From positions 1 to 64,000 of the forward strand of contig QWII01000031.1 in assembly GCA_021405325.1 (NCBI GenBank): a DNA stretch of 64,000 nucleotides. The letters run 5' to 3'. Below are positions 34,885 to 43,440 of this stretch, one piece after another. Made by a program: the position numbers and the translations under genes. This stretch comes from Caldilinea sp. CFX5 (GTDB lineage: Bacteria; Chloroflexota; Anaerolineae; Caldilineales; Caldilineaceae). The notes below the pieces were generated by a model that did not search any database, was not told where the DNA came from, and saw only the letters and a program-made list of their open reading frames with translations. How positions within the stretch are numbered: position 1 is the stretch's first letter; every line of letters begins with the position of its first letter.

Positions 34885-35889
34885 ATGGAGCTTACCAAAG
34901 ATAAATTACTCTGGATTTATGAACGGATGCGCTTGATTCGTGAGTTTGAAGAGCGGCTGCACAAAGACTTTGCCGCCGGCAAAATTCCCGGCTTTGTTCA
35001 CCTCTATGCCGGCGAAGAAGCCGTGGCTGTTGGCGCCTGCGCCCATCTGACCGACCGCGACTACATCACCAGCACCCATCGCGGCCACGGCCACTGCATT
35101 GCCAAAGGGGTCGATGTCAACGCCATGATGGCCGAAATTTATGGCAAAGCGACCGGCTCCTGCAAAGGCAAAGGCGGCTCGATGCACATTGCCGATGTCT
35201 CCAAAGGCATGTTAGGCGCCAATGGCATTGTCGGCGGCGGCCCGCCCCTGGCTTGTGGTCCGGCGCTGACCGCCAAGCTCACCGGCACCGATCAGGTCAC
35301 GATTTGCTTCTTTGGCGACGGCGCCTCCAATCAGGGCACAACGGCGGAAGGGCTGAATCTGGCCGGCATCTGGAAACTCCCGGTCATCTTTATCTGCGAA
35401 AACAACGGCTATGCCGAAACCACCTCGCCCCAATACTCCGTCTCCGGGCGCGACATTGCGGCCCGCGCCCGTGGCTATGGCGTGCCCAGTCTGGTCGTCG
35501 ATGGGCTGAATGTCTTTGCCATGTATGAAGCGGTCGGCGAAGCCGTCGCCCGCGCCCGCCGTGGCGAAGGCCCCACCTTTATCGAAGCGCAAACCTATCG
35601 TTATTATGGTCACTTTGAGGGCGATACGATCAAGTACCGCACCAAAGACGAAGAGTCGATGTACCGCGAACGGGACTGCATCCAAAACTTCTGCCAAACG
35701 GTCCTGGCGCAAGAACTGCTCACCGCCGCCGAGTTGGCCGCCATCGACGAAAAGACCACGGCTGCCGTTTTAGCCGCCGTCAAATTTGCTGATGACAGCC
35801 CCGTCCCCAGCAACGCCGAACTGTTGACCGATGTCTATGTCAATTTCCCGACCAAAGACCTGTGGCCGTTCCAGACGGCGCCGGCCTAA
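34885..35889 (+). CDS. acoA: acetoin/pyruvate dehydrogenase E1 alpha subunit
   Basis: 334-aa thiamine-diphosphate-dependent E1 alpha. The TPP motif runs from GDGASNQGTTAEGLNLAG to the CENN end; STHRGHGHCIAKGVD and GKGGSMHIADVSKGMLGANGIVG are typical of acetoin dehydrogenase E1 alpha (AcoA). YRYYGHFEGD is the phosphorylation-loop region. With AcoB it cleaves acetoin (or a 2-oxo acid) and passes the acyl or acetaldehyde unit to lipoyl. CAGGAGG lies 5 nt before ATG 34885. It is the first gene of the operon; the choice of acetoin over pyruvate rests on the acoX gene at the end. Confidence 0.9.
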   Translation: MELTKDKLLWIYERMRLIREFEERLHKDFAAGKIPGFVHLYAGEEAVAVGACAHLTDRDYITSTHRGHGHCIAKGVDVNAMMAEIYGKATGSCKGKGGSMHIADVSKGMLGANGIVGGGPPLACGPALTAKLTGTDQVTICFFGDGASNQGTTAEGLNLAGIWKLPVIFICENNGYAETTSPQYSVSGRDIAARARGYGVPSLVVDGLNVFAMYEAVGEAVARARRGEGPTFIEAQTYRYYGHFEGDTIKYRTKDEESMYRERDCIQNFCQTVLAQELLTAAELAAIDEKTTAAVLAAVKFADDSPVPSNAELLTDVYVNFPTKDLWPFQTAPA

Positions 35890-35936
35890 AAATAGTTAAT
35901 GGACAACGGACAACGATTAACGGTTAACGCAAGCAA

Positions 35937-36016
35937 CGACCACACGACTAAACGACTATGCGACTAAACGACTATGCGACCACGCGACTAAACGACTACG
36001 CGACCACGCGACGAAG
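35937..36016. repeat. ten tandem CGAC octamers before acoB
   Basis: Ten 8-bp units in exact register, all starting CGAC: CGACCACA, CGACTAAA, CGACTATG, CGACTAAA, CGACTATG, CGACCACG, CGACTAAA, CGACTACG, CGACCACG, CGACGAAG. The last unit runs into the ribosome site GAAGGAG of acoB. It is preceded by an AT-rich stretch with TTAACGGTTAACG. The 136-bp gap has no ORF. Confidence 0.9.
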
Positions 36017-36025
36017 GAGTGATTT

Positions 36026-37045
36026 ATGGCAGAGCGAATGATGAGTTACCGCGAGGCGATCAATGAGGCCATGCGGTTGGAGATGCGACGCGATTCACGC
36101 GTGATTTTGATTGGCGAAGATGTCACCGGCGCTTCGCACAGTGATAGCCCGGATCACCTGGATGCCTGGGGTGGCGTCTTGGGGGTGAGCCAGGGGTTGG
36201 TGCATGAATTTGGCCGCGAACGGATTCGCGACACCCCCATCACCGAATCGGGCTTTATGGGGGCCGGCGTGGGCGCGGCGGCAACCGGGTTGCGCCCGAT
36301 TGTGGAATTGATGTTTATCGGCTTTATGGGCGTCTGTCTCGACCAGATTACTAACCAGGCGGCCAAGATGCGCTACATGTTTGGCGGCAAGGCCGAGATC
36401 CCGCTGGTGATCCGCACGATGATCGGGGCCGGTTTCCGCGCCGCCGCGCAACACTCAGACTCGATCTATTCTTCGTTTGTCCACTTCCCCGGCTTGAAGG
36501 TGGTGGCGCCCTCAACCCCGGCCGATGCCAAGGGTTTGCTGGCCGCCGCCGTGCGCGACAACGATCCGGTTATCTTCTGTGAAAACAAAGTTCTCTACGA
36601 CACCAAAGGGCTGGTGCCGGAGGGCGAATATGTCGTCCCGCTGGGCAAAGCCGACATTAAACGCGAGGGCAGCGACGCCACCGTGGTCGCCATTTCGCGC
36701 ATGGTGCATGTCGCCCTCGACGCCGCCAACCAACTGGCGAAGGATGGCATCAACATCGAAGTGATCGATCCGCGCTCCCTGTCGCCACTGGATGATGAGA
36801 CTATTCTCAGCTCCATCCGCCGCACTGGGCGCCTGATTGTGGTCGATGAGGACAACCCCCGCTGTAGCGTCGCCACCGACATTGCCACCCTGGCCGCGAC
36901 CCAAGCAATTGAATATCTGACGGCGCCGGTCAAACTGGTGACGGCGCCCCATGCGCCTGTTCCTTTCAGCCCGTCGCTGGAAGATTTCTATGTCCCCACG
37001 CCGAAGCGCGTTGTGTCGGCTGTGCGCGAAGCAATGGCGAGTTAA
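36026..37045 (+). CDS. acoB: acetoin/pyruvate dehydrogenase E1 beta subunit
   Basis: 339-aa E1 beta partner of AcoA; together they form the TPP-dependent heterotetramer. ILIGEDVTGASHSD, GVSQGLVHEFGRERIRDTPI and ESGFMGAGVGAAATGLRP match the family, as do QAAKMRYMFGGKAEIPLVIR and HSDSIYSSFVHFPGLKVV. The catalytic His lies in the AAQHSDS stretch and the C-terminal transketolase domain carries VIDPRSLSPLD and VDEDNPRCS. GAAGGAG is 7 nt upstream and overlaps the octamer array. acoC follows 3 bp after the stop. Confidence 0.92.
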   Translation: MAERMMSYREAINEAMRLEMRRDSRVILIGEDVTGASHSDSPDHLDAWGGVLGVSQGLVHEFGRERIRDTPITESGFMGAGVGAAATGLRPIVELMFIGFMGVCLDQITNQAAKMRYMFGGKAEIPLVIRTMIGAGFRAAAQHSDSIYSSFVHFPGLKVVAPSTPADAKGLLAAAVRDNDPVIFCENKVLYDTKGLVPEGEYVVPLGKADIKREGSDATVVAISRMVHVALDAANQLAKDGINIEVIDPRSLSPLDDETILSSIRRTGRLIVVDEDNPRCSVATDIATLAATQAIEYLTAPVKLVTAPHAPVPFSPSLEDFYVPTPKRVVSAVREAMAS

Positions 37046-37048
37046 TCT

Positions 37049-38611
37049 ATGGCAACCGAACTGACCATGCCCAAATGGGGCTTGAGTATGCAAGAGGGGC
37101 TAATCGGCCAGTGGCTCAAAGCCGACGGCGAGAGCATTCAGGCTGGTGAACCCATTGTCGAAATTGAAACCGAAAAGATCACCAATGTGGTCGAAGCGCC
37201 ATCCGCCGGCATCCTGCGCATTATCCACCAGGCCGGCGCGACGATTCCGGTGAAACAGCTTATCGGCTGGATCACGGCTCCTGGCGAAACTGTGCCGGAT
37301 GGCGGCGCACCGGTTGCCGGGGTGAGCGCCGCTCCTGTCGAAAGTAATGGCGCTGCGCCCAGTGCGCCGACGCCGTCGGCGCCAGCGGTGGCTACTGGCG
37401 GCGCCATAACGGCAATGCCCGCAGCGCGTCGGTTAGCGAAAGAACGCAGTCTCGATCTCGCAACCATTACCGGCAGCGGCCCGCATGGCACAATCACCGT
37501 AGCTGATGTGGAGCGCGCCGCCAGCGCACCCAAACCCGCTGCGGCTGGTGGCGTCATCCCAGCCACACCAGTTGCCCGCAAGTTGGCGAAAGACAATGGC
37601 CTGGATCTGGCGACGATCAAGGGCAGCGGCCTGAATGGCATCATCACCAAAGAGGATGTCGAACAGGCGCTGGCCAAGCGCAAACCGGCGGCGCCTGCCA
37701 CCGGCACGGCCATCCCCACCCTGCAAAAGGTGAGCTTCTACAGCGACGGCTACCGGCTGGATGGGCTGCTCTATTCGCCCAAAGGATCGGTGGCCGGGGA
37801 ACGGCGCGCCGCTTTTGTTCTCTGTGTCGGCTACACCTACACCAAGAACATGGTCATGCCCGACATCGCCAAGGTGCTGACGGCGGCGGGCTATGTGGCG
37901 CTGCTCTTTGACTATCGCGGCTTTGGCGACAGTGAAGGGCCACGCGAACGGTTGCTGCCTATGGAGCAGGTGGCCGATGCACGGGCCGGGCTGACCTTCC
38001 TAGCCGGCCAGCCCCATGTCGATCCAGGCAAACTGGGCGTCATCGGTATCAGCCTGGGTGGTTCTCATGCGATGACGGTAGGGGCGCTCGATTCGCGTGT
38101 CCAAGCCGTGGTTGCGTTCGAGCCGATGGGGGACGGCGAACGCTGGTTGCGCAGCTTGCGCCGCCACTGGGAATGGCTGGCCTTCCAGACCCAACTGGAC
38201 GAAGACGGGGCCAACCGGGTGCGTACCGGCACGTCCAAAGCGGTCGATTCACAAGAAATCGTCCTGCCTGACCCAGAGTCGCGTTCCTTCCTGGATCAGG
38301 TGGCGGCCGAGTTCCCGCAAAGCCGCTGCAAACTTGGTCTCGCCAGCGCCGATGCCCTGGTCGAATACGCGCCGGAAAGCGTTGCTGCCCGTTTGGGTTC
38401 ACGACCATCCTTGATCATTCATGGCGACAACGACCAACTGGTACCGGTGGCCGAAGCGCAAAGCCTCGCTGCCCATGCCGGTGCAGCCTGTCGTCTTGAA
38501 ATCATCCCTGGCATGGGCCACTTCAACTGGGTGCTACCCAACTGTCCCGGCTTCAAGCAAGTGACCGAGTTGACGCTCAATTTTTTGCGGGAAGTGCTAC
38601 CATCAACCTAG
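37049..38611 (+). CDS. acoC: AcoC-like: lipoyl, two E3-binding domains, alpha/beta hydrolase
   Basis: 520-aa fusion. Residues 1-78 are a lipoyl domain with Lys43 in ETEKITNV as lipoylation site. Two peripheral-subunit-binding domains follow (~121-157, MPAARRLAKERSLDL; ~172-208, TPVARKLAKDNGLDL), separated by A/P-rich linkers. Where E2 enzymes have their acyltransferase, this one has an alpha/beta hydrolase (~225-520): Ser335 in GISLGGSHAM, Asp460 in IHGDNDQLVP and His491 in GMGHFNW form a triad. Pseudomonas AcoC is also lipoyl plus hydrolase; two E3-binding domains in one chain here are unusual. It would carry the acyl group from AcoAB and release or transfer it. No E3 gene is nearby. Confidence 0.87.
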   Translation: MATELTMPKWGLSMQEGLIGQWLKADGESIQAGEPIVEIETEKITNVVEAPSAGILRIIHQAGATIPVKQLIGWITAPGETVPDGGAPVAGVSAAPVESNGAAPSAPTPSAPAVATGGAITAMPAARRLAKERSLDLATITGSGPHGTITVADVERAASAPKPAAAGGVIPATPVARKLAKDNGLDLATIKGSGLNGIITKEDVEQALAKRKPAAPATGTAIPTLQKVSFYSDGYRLDGLLYSPKGSVAGERRAAFVLCVGYTYTKNMVMPDIAKVLTAAGYVALLFDYRGFGDSEGPRERLLPMEQVADARAGLTFLAGQPHVDPGKLGVIGISLGGSHAMTVGALDSRVQAVVAFEPMGDGERWLRSLRRHWEWLAFQTQLDEDGANRVRTGTSKAVDSQEIVLPDPESRSFLDQVAAEFPQSRCKLGLASADALVEYAPESVAARLGSRPSLIIHGDNDQLVPVAEAQSLAAHAGAACRLEIIPGMGHFNWVLPNCPGFKQVTELTLNFLREVLPST

Positions 38612-38625
38612 ATACACGATGCTGG

Positions 38626-38714
38626 TTACGACGCTCGGCGTCGTAACTCCGGCTGGGACGCTCGGCGTCCAGGGCGCGGAGCGCCCAGCCGTTCATTCCA
38701 CGCTGAGCGTGGAA
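38626..38714. repeat. cluster of four small hairpins between acoC and acoX
   Basis: Stems: 38626-38633 with 38639-38646, 38656-38661 with 38665-38670, 38672-38677 with 38681-38686, and 38696-38703 with 38707-38714. The middle two are enclosed by GGCTGGG with CCCAGCC (38651 and 38684 regions). Loops contain CTCGG, TCG, GGA or TGA. It lies in the 151-bp gap. Word CGCTCGGCG recurs in the first two. Confidence 0.75.
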
Positions 38715-38762
38715 CGAGCATTCATCAATTCACGCAACACGCATCACGAATCACGAAAACCC

Positions 38763-39749
38763 ATGACAACCGTCGGAATTATCGCCAACCCCGCTTCAGG
38801 AAAAGACATTCGCCGTTTGGTGGCGCATGGCTCGGTCTTTGACAATGAGGAAAAGGTCAACATTGTGCGGCGCGTCCTCTGTGGACTGGACGCTGTGGGT
38901 GTCGAGCGGGTCTTGATCATGCCCGACTCGTATGGCATCGGCTTTCGGGCACAAGATGGCATCAAACCGAAGCTGCAAGTTGAAGCGCTGGTCATGTCCA
39001 CTACTTTCCGCCAGGTCGATTCGCAACGGGCGGCGGCGCTTATGGCTGAGGCGGGCGTTGGTTGTATTGTTTCGTTGGGTGGCGACGGTACGAACCGCGT
39101 TATCACCAAAGGCTGTGGCAATACGCCGCTGATGCCTATCTCCACCGGCACCAACAATGTCTTCCCGACCATGATCGAAGGCACGATTGCCGGGTTAGCG
39201 GCGGGGTTGGTGGCGCGTGGACTGGCCGATGGCGCCGCCAACATGGTTCCCTGTATCGATCTGATCCGCGAAGGGAACGAAGGCGCGCCCGATGACCTGG
39301 CGTTGGTCGATGCAGTCATCTATGCTGAACGTTTTGTCGGTTCGCGCGCGGTGTGGGATACCAACCGGATTCGGGAAATGGTCTTGACGCGCGTGGAGCC
39401 GGGGAACATTGGTCTCTCCTCGATTGGCGCCCACATTGTCGCCGGCCAAATTCCAACAGGGCATGGTCTCTTTCTGCGTGTGGATACCGGCCCCGACCAG
39501 GTGATGGCGCCGGTGGCGCCGGGGCTTTTTGCCACGGTTGGCTATCGCGAACAGCGCACACTGGCCCCTGGCGATGAAATCCTGGTGCGTCACCCGGAAC
39601 CGTGCGTGGTGGCCTTGGATGGCGAACGCGAGTTTGAGTTGCGCCCCAATGCCGGGCTACGTTTGCGGTTAAACCCCCAAGGGCCGCGCGTAGTGGATGC
39701 GCGACGGGCGATAGCCATCGCAGCGCAGGCCGGCTTTTTCAAGAGTTGA
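38763..39749 (+). CDS. acoX: AcoX-like NAD-kinase-fold protein
   Basis: 328-aa protein. MTTVGIIANPASGKDIRRLV is the start of the AcoX group, GCIVSLGGDGTNRVI holds the GGDG of NAD kinases, and TPLMPISTGTNNVFP the NN motif; the late part FELRPNAGLRLRLNPQGPRVVD closes the fold. AcoX is found in acetoin operons of several bacteria, with unclear function; it may bind NAD or a nucleotide. ATG 38763 is the only sensible start; 38619 would run through the hairpins. Confidence 0.85.
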   Translation: MTTVGIIANPASGKDIRRLVAHGSVFDNEEKVNIVRRVLCGLDAVGVERVLIMPDSYGIGFRAQDGIKPKLQVEALVMSTTFRQVDSQRAAALMAEAGVGCIVSLGGDGTNRVITKGCGNTPLMPISTGTNNVFPTMIEGTIAGLAAGLVARGLADGAANMVPCIDLIREGNEGAPDDLALVDAVIYAERFVGSRAVWDTNRIREMVLTRVEPGNIGLSSIGAHIVAGQIPTGHGLFLRVDTGPDQVMAPVAPGLFATVGYREQRTLAPGDEILVRHPEPCVVALDGEREFELRPNAGLRLRLNPQGPRVVDARRAIAIAAQAGFFKS

Positions 39750-39811
39750 GTACACAAGCCCTAGGCGCCATATTCACGTGTAGTAGGTTGGCGTGACATA
39801 AGCCTTAATCT

Positions 39812-39840
39812 TTGACAGCACTCTATGCTAATGTTATGAT
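39812..39840 (+). promoter_or_regulatory. sigma-70 promoter for sugar ABC operon
   Basis: Perfect TTGACA (39812-39817), 17-bp spacer, TATGAT (39835-39840). The leader to ATG 40062 is about 215 nt. I see no hairpin or ORF of note in it. Confidence 0.75.
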
Positions 39841-40061
39841 ACCTGCCATACTCACATCGTTGTAAGGCCCTGGTGAGTTAGGTATGGTGGTTGTATTCTC
39901 CCTAGAAAAACCTCGCACACCGGAACTTTCACACTGGGTCACTGCTCAATCAGCGCCAATCCTAGGAAGCCCTCGTCCGGTTGTTGATTCAGAACGCTTG
40001 CTATTGCGCGTTTGCAAAACATTTGCAACGCTTAATCATTTTCCTAAGGAGAATCATTTAT

Positions 40062-41429
40062 ATGAAACACTATTCTGTGAGCCGTCGCGATTTTCTCAAG
40101 TGGAGCGCAATGGCCGGCGGGGCATTGGCTATTGCCGCCTGCACGCCAGCGGCAACGCCGGCTGGTGGTGAGCAAGCCACGACCGGTGGCGAAACCGCTC
40201 CTGCGACGGAAGGCAATGTCGTCACCTATTGGTATGGCTGGGGCAACCTCGATCCGGCAATGGAGAAGATCGTGGCCACCGAGGAATTCAAGGCGCACAT
40301 GGGCGATGCCACCTTGGAATACAAGGGTTCGACCGGCAACGATGCCCTGTTGACGGCGATTGCCGGCGGTACGCCGCCGGATGCCGGCTCCAACTATCAG
40401 TATGTCAACCTCTTTACGCGCGGTGCGACCATTGATGTTACCGATATGGCCACTGCCAGCCAGGTCATCAGTAAAGAGGATACGCTGGAAGGGTTATGGA
40501 ACAGTGCGTTCTGGCAGGGCAAGATGATGGGCGTGCCGGGCATTGAAGGCTATCTGTGGTGGGGGCTAAATGTCAACACCGATGCGGCGCAGAAAGAAGG
40601 GCTGGATGTCAACACTTTACCCCATACTTGGGATGAAGCGATGGAGTGGCATAAGGCGCTGACCAAGAAAGATGATGCCGGCAACTTACTCCAATTTGGG
40701 CTGGATCCCTATGACGCGATGGCCAACGAGCCGGATTTCCTGGCCACCTCCTTTGGCGTCACTTGGTGGGATGAGGGCACTGGTCAATTTGATTTGGCCA
40801 ATGAGCGCTTTGCCGAAGGTCTCAATGTCTGTGGTGAATTTATTCGCCTCGCCGGACCCGATCAATTTGCCGGTATGCGCCAGGTGGAAGGCAACGGCAC
40901 CTGGGGCGCGGCCTACAATGCCGGCGTCCAAAGCATGATTATTGAAGGCTATTGGCACCCGGGCGAAACACAAATTCAGAAGCCGGAAGTGGCCCAATTT
41001 AACCGTGCCACCTGGGCGCCGGTGCCTGCCGACCGCAAGGATCACAAGATTATGGCAACTGGCGCTCATCTGGTCGCCATCTTCAAGGATGGCAAGAACC
41101 ATGAAGGCGGCTTCAAAGTCGGTGAATTCTTTAATACGGATGTCGCCCAAGACATTATCTTCCAGGAAGTCGGCTGGATTCATGGCCGCAAATCGTGGTT
41201 GGCCAAGGTTGATCCGAACGCCTATCCGGGGCTGGATTTCTACATTACGGCAGCCGCCGAAGCGACCGATACGATTGTTGGCCGCCGCTGCCCCATCTAT
41301 GGCTTTGTCACAACCCAATATACGGAACTGCGTGAGCAAGTTTACCGCGATCTAATGTCGCCCCAGGACGCCGCCAACGAGTTACAGGCGCGCGCTGAGG
41401 CGGAGTGGCAAGCACAGGGACTTGGCTAA
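40062..41429 (+). CDS. sugar ABC transporter substrate-binding lipoprotein
   Basis: 455-aa family-1 type solute-binding protein. The N-terminus, [22 protein letters not shown], has an RR pair and a lipobox (Cys27), so export may be by Tat with lipid anchoring. A linker of A/T/G/E follows, then [19 protein letters not shown] and the body, ending [22 protein letters not shown] and the DA..NEPDF region resemble carbohydrate-binding proteins. AAGGAGA lies 8-9 nt before the ATG. The two permease genes follow; the ATPase must be shared from elsewhere. Confidence 0.88.
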   Translation: MKHYSVSRRDFLKWSAMAGGALAIAACTPAATPAGGEQATTGGETAPATEGNVVTYWYGWGNLDPAMEKIVATEEFKAHMGDATLEYKGSTGNDALLTAIAGGTPPDAGSNYQYVNLFTRGATIDVTDMATASQVISKEDTLEGLWNSAFWQGKMMGVPGIEGYLWWGLNVNTDAAQKEGLDVNTLPHTWDEAMEWHKALTKKDDAGNLLQFGLDPYDAMANEPDFLATSFGVTWWDEGTGQFDLANERFAEGLNVCGEFIRLAGPDQFAGMRQVEGNGTWGAAYNAGVQSMIIEGYWHPGETQIQKPEVAQFNRATWAPVPADRKDHKIMATGAHLVAIFKDGKNHEGGFKVGEFFNTDVAQDIIFQEVGWIHGRKSWLAKVDPNAYPGLDFYITAAAEATDTIVGRRCPIYGFVTTQYTELREQVYRDLMSPQDAANELQARAEAEWQAQGLG

Positions 41430-41441
41430 TTGTCGATTTAT

Positions 41442-41484
41442 GATTTTAGATTTTGGATTGGAACTGAATCCAAAATCTAAAATC
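41442..41484. terminator. 18-bp-arm hairpin between binding protein and permease
   Basis: Arms 41442-41459 and 41467-41484 pair perfectly around a 7-nt loop. It is AT-rich and lies in the 68-bp gap inside the operon; it may lower expression of the permeases. Confidence 0.8.
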
Positions 41485-41497
41485 TGAGGAGGTATTC

Positions 41498-42415
41498 ATG
41501 GCTGTTGCAACAGCACGCAGCAGAGGCATGACCAGGCAAGAGAAGCGCAATCAACTGCTTGGTCTCTTATTTATTTCGCCGTGGTTGATCGGTTTTCTCC
41601 TCTTTGCGATCTTTCCCTTGCTGGCATCGATCTACTACAGCATGACCAATTACGATTTTATTCGTGAGCCAACCTTTATTGGTTTTACAAACTATACACG
41701 ACTCTTTACCATTGATCCGGATTTCTGGACTGTCATGTATAACACGCTCTACTATGTCGGCTTTGGCGTACCAACCGGGGCAGCGATTGCCTTTCTGGTG
41801 GCCAACTTGCTGAATAGTGACATCAAAGGGCGCACCTTCTTTCGCTCCATTATTTACATTCCTTCGATTGTTCCCGCCATCTGTACGGCAATGGTGTGGC
41901 TCTTTATCTTAAATGTTCAATATGGCGTGATCAACGGCATCTTAAAATATTTTGAATTGCCGACGATTCCCTTTCTCTCCAACCCGTCGCTCTCCAAACC
42001 CTCTTTGATCATGATTTACGTCTGGGCGCAAGGCGGCGCCGTCGTCATCTATCTGGCAGCGTTGCAGGATGTGCCGCGCATGTTATATGAGGCGGCTTTG
42101 GTGGATGGCGCCAATGCCTGGCAACGCTTCTGGAATGTGACCGTACCCATGTGTACGCCGGTGATTCTTTTCAATTTCATCATGGGCATCATTACGGCCT
42201 TTCAGGACTTTACCTTGCCCTTTGTGCTGACCGGCGGCGGCCCGATGAAATCGACCGAATTTTACGTTGTCAATCTGTATCGCAACGCCTTTGTCCAATT
42301 TAGCTTGGGCAAGGCGTCGGCCATGGCCTGGATTTTGTTTCTGATTATCCTCTTTTTTTCTGTGATTCTCTTCCGCACATCGGCGCGTTGGGTCTATTAC
42401 GGAGGTGAAAAATGA
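41498..42415 (+). CDS. sugar ABC transporter permease (MalF type)
   Basis: 305-aa permease with six membrane segments: LLGLLFISPWLIGFLLFAIF first, then YVGFGVPTGAAIAFLV, FRSIIYIPSIVPAIC and others. The coupling helix EAALVDGANAWQRFWNVTVPM matches the EAAxxDGA motif of the MalF/UgpA group. GAGGAGG lies upstream of ATG 41498 at 8 nt. It overlaps the next gene by 4 bp (ATGA). Confidence 0.93.
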   Translation: MAVATARSRGMTRQEKRNQLLGLLFISPWLIGFLLFAIFPLLASIYYSMTNYDFIREPTFIGFTNYTRLFTIDPDFWTVMYNTLYYVGFGVPTGAAIAFLVANLLNSDIKGRTFFRSIIYIPSIVPAICTAMVWLFILNVQYGVINGILKYFELPTIPFLSNPSLSKPSLIMIYVWAQGGAVVIYLAALQDVPRMLYEAALVDGANAWQRFWNVTVPMCTPVILFNFIMGIITAFQDFTLPFVLTGGGPMKSTEFYVVNLYRNAFVQFSLGKASAMAWILFLIILFFSVILFRTSARWVYYGGEK

Positions 42416-43341
42416 CAACCGCCAGCCAAAGCGCCCGCCAACCGGTCTCGGCGCCGGTAAAAGGTCAGCAAGAACAGCGGACACAATCGCAGGCAAAAAC
42501 GAAAGTGCTGACCAACATTGCCACCTATGGCCTCTTAATTGTATTGGGGCTAACCTGGATTTTTCCCCTGTACTGGATGATCTCCTCGGCGCTTAAAGAT
42601 GATCCGCAGGTCTATACTGTGCCGCCGGTGATGATCCCCAATCCGATGCATTGGAACAACTTTTTTGATGCGTGGACCCGCTTCGACTTTAATACGGCGG
42701 CATTTAACTCGATTGTGCGTTATTCGCTGCCGGTGACGATATTCACTGTCCTCTCCTCAACGGTTGTCGCTTACGGCTTTTCCAAGATCCGTTGGCGCGG
42801 TCGCGAATTTTTCTTTTGGCTCTGTATTGCCACCATGATGTTGCCCTGGCAGGTAACGATGGTGCCACTCTTTATCATTTTCAAGCAGTTGGGGTGGATC
42901 AACACATACTACCCGTTGGTAATTCCGTCGTTGTTCGGCAATGCCTACTTTATCTTTTTGTTACGTCAGTTCTTCCTCAGCGTCCCCGAAGAACTTTCCG
43001 ACGCAGCACGGATCGACGGCACGAGCGAGTTCGGCATTCTCTTTCGCATTTTGCTGCCGCTGGCCAAACCGGCGTTGGCCGTGGTCATTCTCTTCCGCTT
43101 TTTGTGGTCCTGGAATGACTACTTGGGTCCCCTGATCTATATCAATCAGGAATCGATGCAACCGTTGGCGCTTGCCATCTTCCGTCTGCGGACATTGGCA
43201 TTGAGTATGGGTAATACAGCCATGGCTTACCCCCACCTGATGGCCGTCAGCACCATTGTCGCGCTGCCGGTCATTATCGCCTTTATCTTTGCCCAACGCA
43301 CCTTTATTGAAGGCATTAGCATGACAGGGATTAAAGGCTAA
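42412..43341 (+). CDS. sugar ABC transporter permease (MalG type)
   Basis: 309-aa permease partner: IVLGLTWIFPLYWMISSALKDD opens the first membrane segment, then VVAYGFSKIRWRGREFFFWL, and the coupling helix DAARIDGTSEFGILFRILLPL. RTFIEGISMTGIKG is the usual C-terminus of this group. The first 35 residues are an extra hydrophilic start (QSARQPVSAPVKGQQEQ). Overlap of 4 bp with the previous gene suggests equal synthesis. Confidence 0.93.
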   Translation: MTTASQSARQPVSAPVKGQQEQRTQSQAKTKVLTNIATYGLLIVLGLTWIFPLYWMISSALKDDPQVYTVPPVMIPNPMHWNNFFDAWTRFDFNTAAFNSIVRYSLPVTIFTVLSSTVVAYGFSKIRWRGREFFFWLCIATMMLPWQVTMVPLFIIFKQLGWINTYYPLVIPSLFGNAYFIFLLRQFFLSVPEELSDAARIDGTSEFGILFRILLPLAKPALAVVILFRFLWSWNDYLGPLIYINQESMQPLALAIFRLRTLALSMGNTAMAYPHLMAVSTIVALPVIIAFIFAQRTFIEGISMTGIKG

Positions 43342-43345
43342 TAAC

Positions 43346-43440
43346 AATTAATGGAAAACGGAAAATTGATAACGGTTAATGAAGGGCCACCTGTACCGAC
43401 GTTCACCCATTAACCATTAATCGTTCTCCATTTTCCATTA
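43346..43440. terminator. imperfect inverted repeat between convergent genes
   Basis: Left TTAATGGAAAACGG with right CCATTTTCCATTAA and left TAACGGTTAATG with right CATTAACCATTAAT pair imperfectly around ~20 nt. It lies between the stop of the permease and of the membrane protein gene. Words TTAATGG and GGTTAA recur at 35897-35930, so it belongs to a loose family. Confidence 0.5.

Noticed and set aside
35937..36016. CGAC array as coding sequence
   Set aside because: An 8-bp period shifts frame each unit and stops occur; it lies between two coding regions with their own start signals.
39841..40061. Riboswitch in the 215-nt leader of the sugar ABC operon
   Set aside because: No recognisable conserved aptamer core or terminator/antiterminator pair seen.
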